DNA of 64,000 nucleotides from Streptomyces zagrosensis (GCF_014203645.1 NZ_JACHJL010000011.1:124001-188000), one strand, 5' to 3'. Shown: positions 50,272-58,792, numbered from the stretch's first letter. Numbers and translations: made by a program. Notes: generated by a model from the letters alone, not told the origin.

Positions 50272-50835
50272 CTATACGTAGCCCTTGGGCAGGTGCTCGA
50301 CTGCGCCGAGGAAGTCGCGGAAGGCCCGGTCGGTGCGGGTGGCGTCGCCGGTGGCGTCGAGGTCCATGAGGAGACCACGGATGACGGCGAGAACGAGCGT
50401 CGCGAGATCCGGCCGACCGATGCTGCGCAGGCCGTCCTCTAGCGGCCCGAGCCAGTCGGTCGTCGCGGTGCGCCGGAAGTTGGGCCACAACTGCTGCTCC
50501 GCACTCTCGCGCAGCTGACCGAACATCCGCAGGTACGGCTGCCCGTCCAGGCCGGTGATGGAGGTCCAGGCGCGGTTCAGGGTGACCGTGTACGACTCGT
50601 CGGGTCGCACCCGCAGGAGGTCGCCGAATGTGTCGAGTTGGCGTTGCCGCGCGTGCCCGAGGACGGCTCGCAGCAGCGCGTCGCGGGTGCCGAAGTGATA
50701 AATCAGCATGCGGGCCGAAGTGCCGGTGGCGGTGGCCAGCGGTTCGAGCCGGTCGGGGAGACCGTGCGCGAGGGCGTGATCAGCGCAGGCGTCGAGCAGC
50801 CTCTCCTTGATGTGCGGCTGCGGTCGTCTACCCAT
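50272..50835 (-). CDS. TetR family regulator of the adjacent hydrolase
   Basis: A 187-residue TetR-type repressor. The DNA-binding domain is ERLLDACADHALAHGLPDRL followed by ATATGTSARMLIYHFGTRDA, and a helical ligand domain with WTSITGLDGQPYLRMFGQLR follows. It is divergent from an alpha/beta hydrolase gene 76 bp away, with an inverted repeat ACGTA-N8-TACGT between them. The usual reading is that it represses both genes until the hydrolase substrate or a related compound is present. Confidence 0.9.
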   Translation of the reverse strand: MGRRPQPHIKERLLDACADHALAHGLPDRLEPLATATGTSARMLIYHFGTRDALLRAVLGHARQRQLDTFGDLLRVRPDESYTVTLNRAWTSITGLDGQPYLRMFGQLRESAEQQLWPNFRRTATTDWLGPLEDGLRSIGRPDLATLVLAVIRGLLMDLDATGDATRTDRAFRDFLGAVEHLPKGYV

Positions 50836-50849
50836 CGCCCTACTTTTTC

Positions 50850-50867
50850 ACGTAACGGCTACTACGT
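50850..50867. promoter_or_regulatory. Candidate operator of the TetR/hydrolase pair
   Basis: Inverted repeat ACGTA-N8-TACGT (total 18 bp), 14 bp from the TetR start codon and 43 bp before the hydrolase start. Length and placement fit a TetR operator. Confidence 0.55.
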
Positions 50868-50910
50868 CTATCGTCGGCAGGGAGCAGTCAAGGCAGACGT
50901 GGAGGCAGCG

Positions 50911-51606
50911 ATGAGGGTCGTGTTCGTGCATGGGGCGTGCGTGCGGGACGGAACGTGGTGGTGGCACCGCACCGCCGAGCTGTTGCAGGAGCGAGGGGTG
51001 CCGAGCGTGGCCCCGGCGCTGCCGAGCTGCGGCGAGGCGGGCCTGCCCGGCGGCGTCGGCGGTCCCGGGCTGCCCGAGGATGTCGCCGCGGTGCGGCAGG
51101 TGCTACAGGACAGCGACGAGCCAACCATCGTGGTCGCCCACAGCTACGGCGGCATCATCACCGCGGAAGCCGCCGCGGGAATCGGGTCAGTACGCCACCT
51201 GCTGCTGATCTCAAGCTACTTGCCCGAGGTCGGGCAGAGCCTGTCGGAGTTCGGGGACGGCAGCCCTGCCCCGTTTCTCGACGTTGACCCCGACGCCGGC
51301 ACATTCGGGGTCCGCCCCGAGTTGCTCGTGGACACATTCGTGCAGGACTGCGACCCCGAGATCCAGGCGCAGGCGGCGGCCCACCTCGCCCGGCAGAGCG
51401 TGCAGGTGACCGGGCAGCCGGTCGGGGCAGCCGCATGGCAGCAGTTGCCCTCTACGTACCTCATCTGCGCCCAGGACCGGGGCACCCCGCCGAGCCTCCA
51501 GCGCGAGTTCGCCCGCCGGGCCGGCAGCGTCGTCGAACTCGACGCCGGCCACCACCCGTTCCTGTCCCAGCCCGCCGCGGTCCGGGACCTGCTGCTGAGC
51601 CTGTGA
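50911..51606 (+). CDS. Alpha/beta hydrolase
   Basis: A 231-residue alpha/beta-fold hydrolase. The oxyanion region VVFVHGACVRDGTWWWHRTA starts at residue 3. The nucleophile elbow VVAHSYGGIITAEAA is near residue 75 with Ser as nucleophile, and the catalytic His lies in ELDAGHHPFLSQPAAV near the end. This resembles small esterases and salicylate esterase/hydroxynitrile lyase-like proteins. GGAGG lies seven bases before the ATG, deciding the start. It is divergent from its probable TetR repressor and is followed by a small reading frame and an acyl-CoA oxidase. Confidence 0.92.
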   Translation: MRVVFVHGACVRDGTWWWHRTAELLQERGVPSVAPALPSCGEAGLPGGVGGPGLPEDVAAVRQVLQDSDEPTIVVAHSYGGIITAEAAAGIGSVRHLLLISSYLPEVGQSLSEFGDGSPAPFLDVDPDAGTFGVRPELLVDTFVQDCDPEIQAQAAAHLARQSVQVTGQPVGAAAWQQLPSTYLICAQDRGTPPSLQREFARRAGSVVELDAGHHPFLSQPAAVRDLLLSL

Positions 51607-51656
51607 CGGCAGCCGCGGCCGAGCCGGGCCGGCGATCCGAAGGTCAGGAGACCGTC

Positions 51657-51818
51657 GTGAGTGCCGAGGAAGAACCGCTGTTGAGGACCTACCTGACCTA
51701 CAACGGGCAGGACGTCGGCGGCCTACTACTCAACCGTCTCCGCCCCATTTTCGGCGAACACCGCGGAAACCCCGAGAGCGCCGACGACTTAACGTCACAT
51801 ATCCGCCTTCACCCGTGA
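51657..51818 (+). CDS. Small hypothetical protein
   Basis: A 53-residue reading frame with a good ribosome site (AGGAG six bases before GTG) 50 bp after the hydrolase stop. It begins MSAEEEPLLRTYLTYNGQD and continues VGGLLLNRLRPIFGEHR, ending near HIRLHP. I recognise no family. Codon use in the first two-thirds looks genuine and becomes poorer near the end, so it could be the start of a longer gene truncated by a nonsense or frameshift change, or a real small protein co-expressed with the hydrolase. Confidence 0.5.
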   Translation: MSAEEEPLLRTYLTYNGQDVGGLLLNRLRPIFGEHRGNPESADDLTSHIRLHP

Positions 51819-51835
51819 GGGCTAAGTGCCGGGAA

Positions 51836-51861
51836 GTGATCACGATCACAAGGCCGTGATC
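51836..51861. promoter_or_regulatory. GTGATC repeats upstream of the acyl-CoA oxidase
   Basis: An 8-bp palindrome GTGATCAC (51836-51843) adjoins GATCAC-AAGGCC-GTGATC (51844-51861), so the GTGATC half-site occurs repeatedly in both orientations just before the gene. It looks like an operator, possibly for a fatty-acid-responsive regulator; the regulator is not identified. Confidence 0.5.
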
Positions 51862-51889
51862 TTTGTGTGGTGCCCTGGTTCGATAAGAC

Positions 51890-53812
51890 ATGTCAATCAT
51901 CCAGCACCTGGCCGCACCGGCCCAAGCCCCCTTGCCCGAACTGGGCAACCTCCTTTTCGGCGATCAACGCATTGGAGTCCACGGACCGTGGCGGGCGCTG
52001 AGCGCCGACCCGCGGATGCGCCGCAGACCCGCGGCGAACGTGACCGACCAAGTGGCCGAGTCATACGCCCGCCTGCGCCTGGTCAACCAGGCCATCGACG
52101 ACCCGCTCGCATTCGCTGCCGACCCCTACCGGCTGACCGCCCTGCACGAGTGGATCGCCCCGCTGGACGGTGCGCTGGCCGTCATCGCCAGCATTCACTA
52201 CAACCTCTTCCTCGGCAGCCTGATCGACCACGACCAGCACCCGAAACGGCCCCTGGGCGGCTTAGCCGCGATGGAACAACTCGGCACCTTCTTATGCACC
52301 GAGCTCGGTCACGGAAATGACGCCGCCAACCTGGAGACCACCGCCACTTATCACCGGGACAGCGACACCTTCACGCTGCACACCCCCTTAGCAGCAGCAC
52401 AGAAGTTCATGCCCAACACTGGCCCGGCCGGCGGTCCGAAGAGCGCGGTGGTGGCCGCACGCCTGCTGGTGGACGGCCACGATGTGGGAGTCTTCCTCTT
52501 TCTGACTCCGCTTTCGAACGAGGCCGGTCCGCTGCCCGGCGTCACGGTGCGCCCGCTGCCGGAGCGCACCGGCAGCCCGATCGACCACTGTCTGACCGCG
52601 TTCGACCAGGTACCCCTGCCACGCGAGGCACTGTTGACCGGCACGCACGGCCAACTGGACGCCCAGGGCGCGTTCAGCAGCGCCCTGGGCAGCAGGCGCA
52701 AACGATTCCTCGCCGCCATCGGCCGAGTGACACTCGGTAAACTGTGCATGAGTGCCTGCGCGATCGGCGCCGCGCGCACGGCTGTGGCGATCGCCGTCCG
52801 CTACGGCCACCACCGCACCGTCAGCGGCGCGCGCCGAGGACAGACAGTGCCGGTGTTCGCCCACCGCACCCACCACCAGCCGTTGCTGTCCGCACTGGCG
52901 ACCACCTACGCCATGACCGCGCTGCACCGCGAGGCCGTGACCCGCTGGGCCGAACGCCAGTGCGCCGACCCGGCCGACACCGCCGCCGCCGAACGCCAGG
53001 TCGCCATCGCCAAGGGCTGGATCACGTGGCAGACCAGGGCCGTGCTCACCGAGTGCCGCGAACGCTGCGGCGCCCAGGGCCTGTTCGCGCACAACGGCAT
53101 CGCCCAACTGGTCCTCGACGTCGAGGGTGCCATCACCGCCGAGGGCGACAACCTGGCCCTTTGGGCCAAGGCCGGGGCCGAGCTCTTGTTCAGCCCAGAT
53201 GAACCGGAGCCCCCGGCGACCGCGCCCGCCACGATCAGCGACCTGGCTCGCCCGACCGCCCTCCAGGCCCTGCTGCACACCGCCGAACAGCTGCACCTCG
53301 ACCACGCCCGCACTCGTCTGCGCCAGGCACCGGCCGGTGACCAGCTTCGCCGCTGGAATGCCGCAGCCCCCTTCGCACTCGCCGGGGTCACCGCGCGTGC
53401 CGAACGGCAGGCCGCAGCCGCCCTGCTCGCCCTGGCCGACCGGGCCCATGACCCACAGACCCGAACCGTGCTCCTTGAGCTGCACCGCCTGTTCGCGCTC
53501 CAACGGCTCATCGGCGCCAGCGGCCAGTTGCTGAGCCATGGACACCTGACTGTGGAGCAGGCCCACGCGCTGCCCGAACTCGTCAGCAGCACACTCGACC
53601 AGCTCGCCGGCCGCGCCCTCGCCCTGGTGGACGCCTTCGACCTCCCCGAAGAGGCCGTCAGCACGCATCCGATCGCCACCGCCCACTACCAGGACGCGTA
53701 CGACGACCCGAAAGGCGCCTGGCACCGCCCCCACCGGGACATCCCGCACCCGACTCCCCCGCACGACCTGACACCTCTCATGAGCGCGCACGAGGGCCCC
53801 TACGCGAAATGA
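51890..53812 (+). CDS. Acyl-CoA oxidase / dehydrogenase family flavoprotein
   Basis: A 640-residue protein of the acyl-CoA oxidase group, longer than simple acyl-CoA dehydrogenases. Visible elements: FLCTELGHGNDAANLETTAT (the FAD/substrate region that usually reads TEGHGS), TGPAGGPKSAVVAARLLVDG, RYGHHRTVSGARRGQTVPVF (conserved R-x-QF-like region in altered form), QGLFAHNGIAQLVLDVEGAI and the glutamate-containing ITAEGDNLALWAKAGAELLF, the oxidase motif with GDN. It should oxidise acyl-CoA to trans-2-enoyl-CoA with oxygen as acceptor. No strong ribosome site is visible before ATG 51890. Upstream hydrolase and TetR genes may belong to the same fatty-acyl pathway. Confidence 0.87.
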   Translation: MSIIQHLAAPAQAPLPELGNLLFGDQRIGVHGPWRALSADPRMRRRPAANVTDQVAESYARLRLVNQAIDDPLAFAADPYRLTALHEWIAPLDGALAVIASIHYNLFLGSLIDHDQHPKRPLGGLAAMEQLGTFLCTELGHGNDAANLETTATYHRDSDTFTLHTPLAAAQKFMPNTGPAGGPKSAVVAARLLVDGHDVGVFLFLTPLSNEAGPLPGVTVRPLPERTGSPIDHCLTAFDQVPLPREALLTGTHGQLDAQGAFSSALGSRRKRFLAAIGRVTLGKLCMSACAIGAARTAVAIAVRYGHHRTVSGARRGQTVPVFAHRTHHQPLLSALATTYAMTALHREAVTRWAERQCADPADTAAAERQVAIAKGWITWQTRAVLTECRERCGAQGLFAHNGIAQLVLDVEGAITAEGDNLALWAKAGAELLFSPDEPEPPATAPATISDLARPTALQALLHTAEQLHLDHARTRLRQAPAGDQLRRWNAAAPFALAGVTARAERQAAAALLALADRAHDPQTRTVLLELHRLFALQRLIGASGQLLSHGHLTVEQAHALPELVSSTLDQLAGRALALVDAFDLPEEAVSTHPIATAHYQDAYDDPKGAWHRPHRDIPHPTPPHDLTPLMSAHEGPYAK

Positions 53813-53909
53813 CCCAGGCGCCGGGGCCACTTCGAGCCAGATGAGACCGGCCGACGGCGTGTGCAGGGGATGAAGTGCCTTGGGCCAGGCCCTCACCAAG
53901 CAGCCGAGA

Positions 53910-55232
53910 TCAGCTACCGGGGGCTTCCGGGCTCGCCTCGGCGCCACCCGTCAGCTCGTTGAAGGCCGCCATGAAGAGGGTCAACGCAGCCGTCCCGTGC
54001 GGGAGTTCCAGCGGGGCGGCTGCGGCCAGCGCGGCGAGCCGCTGCTCGTCGTCGGCCCCCAACAAAGGCAGTGTGGGCAACCGAATCCGCAGCGTGTCAG
54101 GCGCGTCCCCGAACTGGTAGCCGCCAGGCACCGGATACCCGAGTCGTCGGGTGAGATGGCGTTCGAGGTCCACCGAGTCGGCGATGCCACGGTCGGCGAG
54201 TGGACCGCGCAACTCCTCCACATCAGCGTAGAGATGACGGCCCGCGCGCGGTGGGCGACAGAGCACCCCGAGGTCGGTGAGCCCCTGGTACGCGGCCGTG
54301 CCGACCACCCCGTACGCGCGGGCCGCGGCGGCCATCCTGGCTCGTACCGCCGCGGGTTCCGTCAGCGCGTGCTGGGCCGCAGCCGCCACCGGGGCCGGCA
54401 ACTCGGCCCGTACGGCGCTGAGTGCGGCGAGCAACCGGGCGCGCAGCACACGACCGCGTTCGCAGGCGGGGAAGCGGGTGATGGCAGCGGGCCAACTCGG
54501 CGGCATGAGCGCGCCCGCGAGGTCGGTCAGCACCACCACCCGGTCCGGCACCATCTCGGCGGGGCTGACGAGCACGGTCTGCGTCTGCTGCCGCTCGCGT
54601 TCGGCCGGGTCGGCGGGCGCGGTGCCGGCGCGTTCCGGTGGCAGCGGCTGGACGCCCGGGGTGGTGTGCACCGTGTCCCGCCACGTTTCGTCGCTGACGA
54701 TCAGCAGGTCCTCCGCCTCGGCGGCCTCACACACCTCGTGCAGCAGTTCGGGCGGCGCTACGGTACCGGTCGGGTCATCGGCCACCGCGAGCAGCAGCAC
54801 GCGGGGCGCGCCGCCTTCCTTCCTGATCCGGCGCACGGTCTCCAAAAGGGCGAAGGGGTCGGGCACGCCGCCGCACTCGGCAGGCGCCGGCGCGTGGTAG
54901 GTAGGGCGGTCGGCGAGCCGGGCCAGCGGCGCGTACCAGGCGGCCGATGGGCGGGTCAGCAGCACATCGCCGCCCATGAGCGCGAGCAGCGTCAGCAGCA
55001 GCGGCTGCGCGCCCGGCCCTGCGAGCACCTGGTCCGGCGCGGTGGGCAGGCCGCGCCTGGCCCAGTAGTCGGCGGCTGCTCGGCGCAGTGCGAGCGCGCC
55101 GCCCACGGGCTCGGGCTCCGAGCGTCCGGCGGCGGCGGCGAGGCGTGCGGCGAGTTCCGGCAGTGGCGGCAGCGCCCCCTGGGCCGCCGGCAGGACCAGG
55201 GGGCTGTGGGGAGCCGGGGCGGGCCACTGCAT
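53910..55232 (-). CDS. Aminotransferase class I/II-fold protein without the PLP lysine
   Basis: A 440-residue protein with the fold-type I aminotransferase layout. The N-terminal arm and GGALALRRAAADYWARRG are followed by DQVLAGPGAQPLLLTLLALM (cofactor phosphate region). Then come VADDPTGTVAPPELLHEVCE (family NPTG motif altered to DPTG) and LLIVSDETWRDTV (the Asp that binds the PLP ring nitrogen). Where the Schiff-base lysine should be, the sequence reads VVVLTDLAGALMPPSWP, with no Lys. The only lysine in the whole protein is in IRKEGG, too early in the fold. It is probably not a normal transaminase. ATG 55232 with GGAGG five bases upstream is chosen over ATG 55244. Confidence 0.85.
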   Translation of the reverse strand: MQWPAPAPHSPLVLPAAQGALPPLPELAARLAAAAGRSEPEPVGGALALRRAAADYWARRGLPTAPDQVLAGPGAQPLLLTLLALMGGDVLLTRPSAAWYAPLARLADRPTYHAPAPAECGGVPDPFALLETVRRIRKEGGAPRVLLLAVADDPTGTVAPPELLHEVCEAAEAEDLLIVSDETWRDTVHTTPGVQPLPPERAGTAPADPAERERQQTQTVLVSPAEMVPDRVVVLTDLAGALMPPSWPAAITRFPACERGRVLRARLLAALSAVRAELPAPVAAAAQHALTEPAAVRARMAAAARAYGVVGTAAYQGLTDLGVLCRPPRAGRHLYADVEELRGPLADRGIADSVDLERHLTRRLGYPVPGGYQFGDAPDTLRIRLPTLPLLGADDEQRLAALAAAAPLELPHGTAALTLFMAAFNELTGGAEASPEAPGS

Positions 55233-55432
55233 CACTACCTCCATCGGCGAGGGGGCATACCGGGGTCACCTTCGCAGATCACCGCCCCGGCACGAGCTGC
55301 CGACACGTGGCCCGGCCCTGCTCGCGGGTGCCCCGCGGGGCCAGGGCCCCCGCGTTTGCCCGCCGGGGGCCAGGGGCACCCGGCGCGAAAGAGACGAGAG
55401 ACGAAGAGAACGAGAGGGAAGGTGCACACCGG

Positions 55433-55999
55433 ATGACGATCATGCCCGAGGGGCAGCGGGACGCCTTGGAGGTGCTGACGAGCGACCATCGTGAGGTGGA
55501 GCGCTTGTTCGCCGCGTACCAGGGGTCTACGGACGCCGAGCAGCGCCGGCAGTTGATCGATCGGGTGACCATCGCTCTGGTCCAACACGCGGTCGCCGAG
55601 GAGGAGTATCTGTATCCGGCACTCCGCACGGCCATCCCGCACGGTGACCAGGTCGCCGACGCCGAACTGGCGCGGCAGTCGGCCGTCGAGGAGACACTCA
55701 ACTCACTCGATGACCTCAATCCGGCGCATGAACGGTTCGAGGCCCTGGTACGGCAGCTCATGGACGAGGTGTCCGCCCATATCCGGTCCGAAGAGGACAC
55801 CATCTTTCCCCAGCTGGCGACCCATCTCAGCGCGGAGCAGCGGATGGGCCTCGGGCTGCACCTCCTGTCGGCCAAGCGCACCGCGCCGACGCACCCGCAC
55901 CCCGAGGCCCCGGACAAGCCGCCACTGAACAAGTTGATCAACCCCGGGGTCGCGCTGGTCGATCGGGTGCGGGACTGGCTTTCCGGCCGAACTCGATGA
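55433..55999 (+). CDS. Hemerythrin HHE-domain protein
   Basis: A 188-residue protein with an N-terminal four-helix hemerythrin-like domain (residues 10-140). Iron ligands are seen as HREVE in TSDHREVERLF, HAVAEEEYLYPAL (H-x3-E), AHERFEALV and HIRSEEDTIFPQL (H-x3-E). Such proteins bind a di-iron centre and sense or buffer oxygen, nitric oxide or iron; in Streptomyces several are stress-induced. The tail is Pro/His-rich and basic. ATG 55433 has GGAAGG ahead of it. Its 3' end overlaps the ANTAR gene on the opposite strand by 62 bp, an unusual antisense arrangement. Confidence 0.92.
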   Translation: MTIMPEGQRDALEVLTSDHREVERLFAAYQGSTDAEQRRQLIDRVTIALVQHAVAEEEYLYPALRTAIPHGDQVADAELARQSAVEETLNSLDDLNPAHERFEALVRQLMDEVSAHIRSEEDTIFPQLATHLSAEQRMGLGLHLLSAKRTAPTHPHPEAPDKPPLNKLINPGVALVDRVRDWLSGRTR

Positions 56000-56867
56000 A
56001 ATGCGGCTCAAGCCCACGGCCACGGCTGCGCACCACGGTCTCGGCTAGCTCGGCAAGCTTCCGGTTGGACTGCTGCGACATGCGCCGCAACATGCCGAAA
56101 GCGGCCTCCGCGTCACAGCCCAGGATGTGCATCATGATGCCGCACGCCTGGTCAACGACGGGCCGGGAGCGCAGCGCGGTGTCCAGTTGATCGACCTCGG
56201 CGAGCGCCGCCTGATAGCGCCTAGCGCGGACCAAATTGGTGACGGCCAGATCGCCCAGGAGTTCCGCGGTGTCCCGTTCCGCCGCGCCGAGTACGCCGGG
56301 GCGTAGCCCGTACAGCGTGACGGTGATGGCGAGCCCGTCATGTTCGAAGGGGAGCGTCGCGCAGGCGCGGACCCCGGCCTCCAGGGCCTTGGCCCGGTAG
56401 TGCGGCCAGCGCCGCTCGCGCAGCAGGTCGTCGGCGGAGCTGGGTTGCCCCGTATACAGGGCCGCCGGAATCGGCCCGTCGCCCAGGCTGAGCTGCACGG
56501 CCACCAGGGCGGACAGATCGGGGTGGGTGGCGGCGGTGAGCTGCTGTTCCATCTCCGCCTCGGCCTCAGCCTCCCCTAGTCCGTCCGCGTCATCGCCCGC
56601 CAGCAGTTGCGGCTCGCGCAGGGCCGAACGGGCCGCTGGAAGGCGGGCGTCCGGGGAGCGGCCGACGCCATCGGCGACCCGTAACCGGTCGGGCTCGGCC
56701 CAGTTCGCGACGTCGCGGGCCGCGACCGCGGTGGCGGTGGCCCCGCAGCTTCCGGGGGTGTGCGCGGCGGCCTGCTCGGCGAGCCGGGTCAGTTCACGGG
56801 TCAGGGCTGCTCCGGTGTCTGGCGGGGCGGGCGGCTGGCGGGGAACTACGCGGTTCTGGTCGGACAT
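55938..56867 (-). CDS. GAF-ANTAR domain regulator
   Basis: A 309-residue putative RNA-binding antiterminator. A GAF-like sensor occupies about residues 85-215, with ALVAVQLSLGDGPIPAALYT, ATLPFEHDGLAITVTLYGLR and AERDTAELLGDLAVTNLVRA. The C-terminal ANTAR domain (about 220-285) reads LDTALRSRPVVDQACGIMM and HILGCDAEAAFGMLRRMSQQ, the usual three-helix pattern. ANTAR proteins bind paired hairpins in nascent mRNA to prevent termination. ATG 56867 is chosen (GGAAG about ten bases upstream); ATG 56888 and longer frames are alternatives. It is divergent from the PAS-GAF protein 190 bp away and convergently overlaps the hemerythrin gene. Confidence 0.85.
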   Translation of the reverse strand: MSDQNRVVPRQPPAPPDTGAALTRELTRLAEQAAAHTPGSCGATATAVAARDVANWAEPDRLRVADGVGRSPDARLPAARSALREPQLLAGDDADGLGEAEAEAEMEQQLTAATHPDLSALVAVQLSLGDGPIPAALYTGQPSSADDLLRERRWPHYRAKALEAGVRACATLPFEHDGLAITVTLYGLRPGVLGAAERDTAELLGDLAVTNLVRARRYQAALAEVDQLDTALRSRPVVDQACGIMMHILGCDAEAAFGMLRRMSQQSNRKLAELAETVVRSRGRGLEPHFIEFGRKASPAPDRPARPRG

Positions 56868-57057
56868 GGTCGCGGGCTTCCTCTCCATGGACGGGGGTTG
56901 TTTCCTCCGCTTTCCCCTCGGCTTCTCACCTTGGGTCGGATGCCCGGGCTGACGCTGGGGAAACGGCGTGGTGAACGTCGCGCTAGGAAGTGGGCCCACA
57001 GCGTTCGCACACCGAATGACGGGGCTTGGGTGGGCTGGCACCGGCTAGCGTGTGGCC

Positions 57058-58599
57058 ATGACAGAGGGTAAGGATGAGGGGTTCAGTGAAGAGCTGACGG
57101 ACTTCCGCCGGCGTGTTGAAGAGTTGCGCGCCGTACGGGCACTGCCCGAGGAGGAACGTTCGGGGGCCCTGGACGCCGCCCTGCTGGAGCTCCAGCATGC
57201 CGCGGAGGTCCTGTGGCCTCGATTCGAGCAGTGGTCAGCGGCGCGTGGAGGCGGCCGTAACCATTCTCAGGAGCAGCGACTCCTGCGGGCCCTGTTCCAG
57301 CGCATGCCGGTGGCAGTGGCCCTGGTGGACCGGGAGGCGGTCGTACGGCGGATGAACTTCGCCGCAACCCAGCTTTTTGATACGCGGGCGGGCTACGCCA
57401 CGGGTCGTACGCTCACCGGTTGGTTCCGGCACGACGGCCGGGTGGCGCTGCGCTCACAGATAGCGGCGGTGGCGCGCGGCGAGGGCGGTCGCGTCCTGCT
57501 CGTTCGGGTGCCGCGGCGGCCCGGCGCAGCGGAGGGAGGGCCCGGCGCGCTGTGGGTGACGCTGGGGGCGATACGCCCGCCGGACGAACGGCAGCTTGCG
57601 GTGCTCGCCGTGTTCCAGCCCGCCGACAGCGACAGCGCGGCGCGGGGCCCTGGTGCGGTCGAGTTCTCGCTCAGCGCGACCCGTTCTCCGGCTACTCCCG
57701 ACCTCGCCGAGGTCTCCCGCCAAGCGGAGGTGCTTGACCTCGTAGACGACATGGCGACGGCGCTGCTGAGCGTGGCGCGCCAGGCTCGCCCCGACACGGT
57801 CGCCAGACACGCGGCACAGGTACTCCACCAACGCTTCGCCGACTGGGTGACCGTTGACTGGGCGGAACATCCGAGCGACGGCGGCACGGCCCAAAGCCCA
57901 TCCACCGCAGGTGCCCCCGAGGACGCAGCCGCCGGGGGCACCCTTCACGCCACCGCCGGGAGCGCTGCCGCTGAGGTCGCCGCAGGCGTCTTGGGGGACA
58001 CGGCGTCCGCCGGCGCGGCCGGCTTGGCGTCCCATCGGCTACGGCGCCTTGTGGTCTGCGGCCCAGACGGTGGCACCGGTTTGGTGCCCGCCGTGGCCGA
58101 GCAGGACCCCGTGCAGTGCCCGCTGGTGGTGGAGGCCGTGCGAGCCGGTGCCTCGGCGTTGCAGGTGCGCCCCGAGGAGGTGGAGGCGTTCGGGCACGAC
58201 GCCTCGGGCGCGCCCGTGTTGGTGGCCGCCGATGTGACCTCGCTGCTCTGCGTGCCGCTGCGGGCCGCGGGCTCCGGCCCGGCGCTGGGTGCGCTCACCC
58301 TGTTTCGGGTCGGCGCGCGGCGTGCGTTCGAAATGGCGGAGGCGGGGGTGGCGGACCGGATGGCCCGGCATCTCGCCCTCGCTTTGGACCGCGCCCCGGC
58401 GTCGGCCGCCGGGACCAACGGCTCGTCCGGGGCGGCCACCGCGGACCTCGGCGGTGACAGCACCAGTGCCGTCGCTGACACTGAACTCGGCCCGGGTCAC
58501 GCTGGTGACGTGGAGGCGAGCGCCGCGACACGGGACATCTGCCTGACCGCACCGCAGCGCCCGCCGGGCCCCGATCCCGTACACCGGCCAGCCTACTGA
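57058..58599 (+). CDS. PAS-GAF sensor protein without output domain
   Basis: A 513-residue protein. A helical N-terminus (residues 1-70) precedes a PAS domain, LLRALFQRMPVAVALVDREA followed by VVRRMNFAATQLFDTRAGYA (about 78-190). A GAF-type domain follows at about 225-440, with VTVDWAEHPSDGG and, after an Ala/Gly-rich insertion, SLLCVPLRAAGSGPALGALT and VADRMARHLALALD. The last 60 residues are disordered. Relatives in Streptomyces usually continue into a SpoIIE phosphatase, which is missing here, so it may act as a pure sensor or partner. It lies between the ANTAR gene and a SigB-type sigma factor gene. ATG 57058 or GTG 57052 may be the start. Confidence 0.8.
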   Translation: MTEGKDEGFSEELTDFRRRVEELRAVRALPEEERSGALDAALLELQHAAEVLWPRFEQWSAARGGGRNHSQEQRLLRALFQRMPVAVALVDREAVVRRMNFAATQLFDTRAGYATGRTLTGWFRHDGRVALRSQIAAVARGEGGRVLLVRVPRRPGAAEGGPGALWVTLGAIRPPDERQLAVLAVFQPADSDSAARGPGAVEFSLSATRSPATPDLAEVSRQAEVLDLVDDMATALLSVARQARPDTVARHAAQVLHQRFADWVTVDWAEHPSDGGTAQSPSTAGAPEDAAAGGTLHATAGSAAAEVAAGVLGDTASAGAAGLASHRLRRLVVCGPDGGTGLVPAVAEQDPVQCPLVVEAVRAGASALQVRPEEVEAFGHDASGAPVLVAADVTSLLCVPLRAAGSGPALGALTLFRVGARRAFEMAEAGVADRMARHLALALDRAPASAAGTNGSSGAATADLGGDSTSAVADTELGPGHAGDVEASAATRDICLTAPQRPPGPDPVHRPAY

Positions 58600-58607
58600 C
58601 CCAAGCC

Positions 58608-58663
58608 GGCCGACCGCCGCCGGTCGGCTGGCCGTTTACTCGGCTGGCCAGCGGCGGTCGGCC
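58608..58663. terminator. Bidirectional terminator between PAS-GAF and sigma genes
   Basis: Perfect 13-bp stem GGCCGACCGCCGC / GCGGCGGTCGGCC with a 30-base loop that itself can fold (TGGCC / GGCCA). It is placed between two convergent genes. Confidence 0.82.
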
Positions 58664-58702
58664 TCGTAGGCGCTCTTACCCGAACGTGCCATTCCCTCGC
58701 AC

Positions 58703-58792
58703 GCGGTACGCGGTCATGCGGTACGCGGTCATGCGGTGGGCATTTACGCGGTACGCAGTCACGCGCTGGGCCAGCATGCCTTACGCGATCAC
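58703..58792. repeat. 15-bp tandem repeat reaching into a sigma gene stop codon
   Basis: Six units of 15 bp. The first two are identical (GCGGTACGCGGTCAT), the rest increasingly diverged, for example GCGGTACGCAGTCAC and GCCTTACGCGATCAC. The last unit contains the TGA stop of the minus-strand sigma factor gene (58789-58791). Read past that stop in the same frame, the array would encode a repeating pentapeptide RMTAY. Confidence 0.88.

Noticed and set aside
49083..50378. NUDIX protein extended to 431 codons
   Set aside because: The extension crosses the acetyltransferase gene and its divergent promoter; the NUDIX fold begins at ATG 49574.
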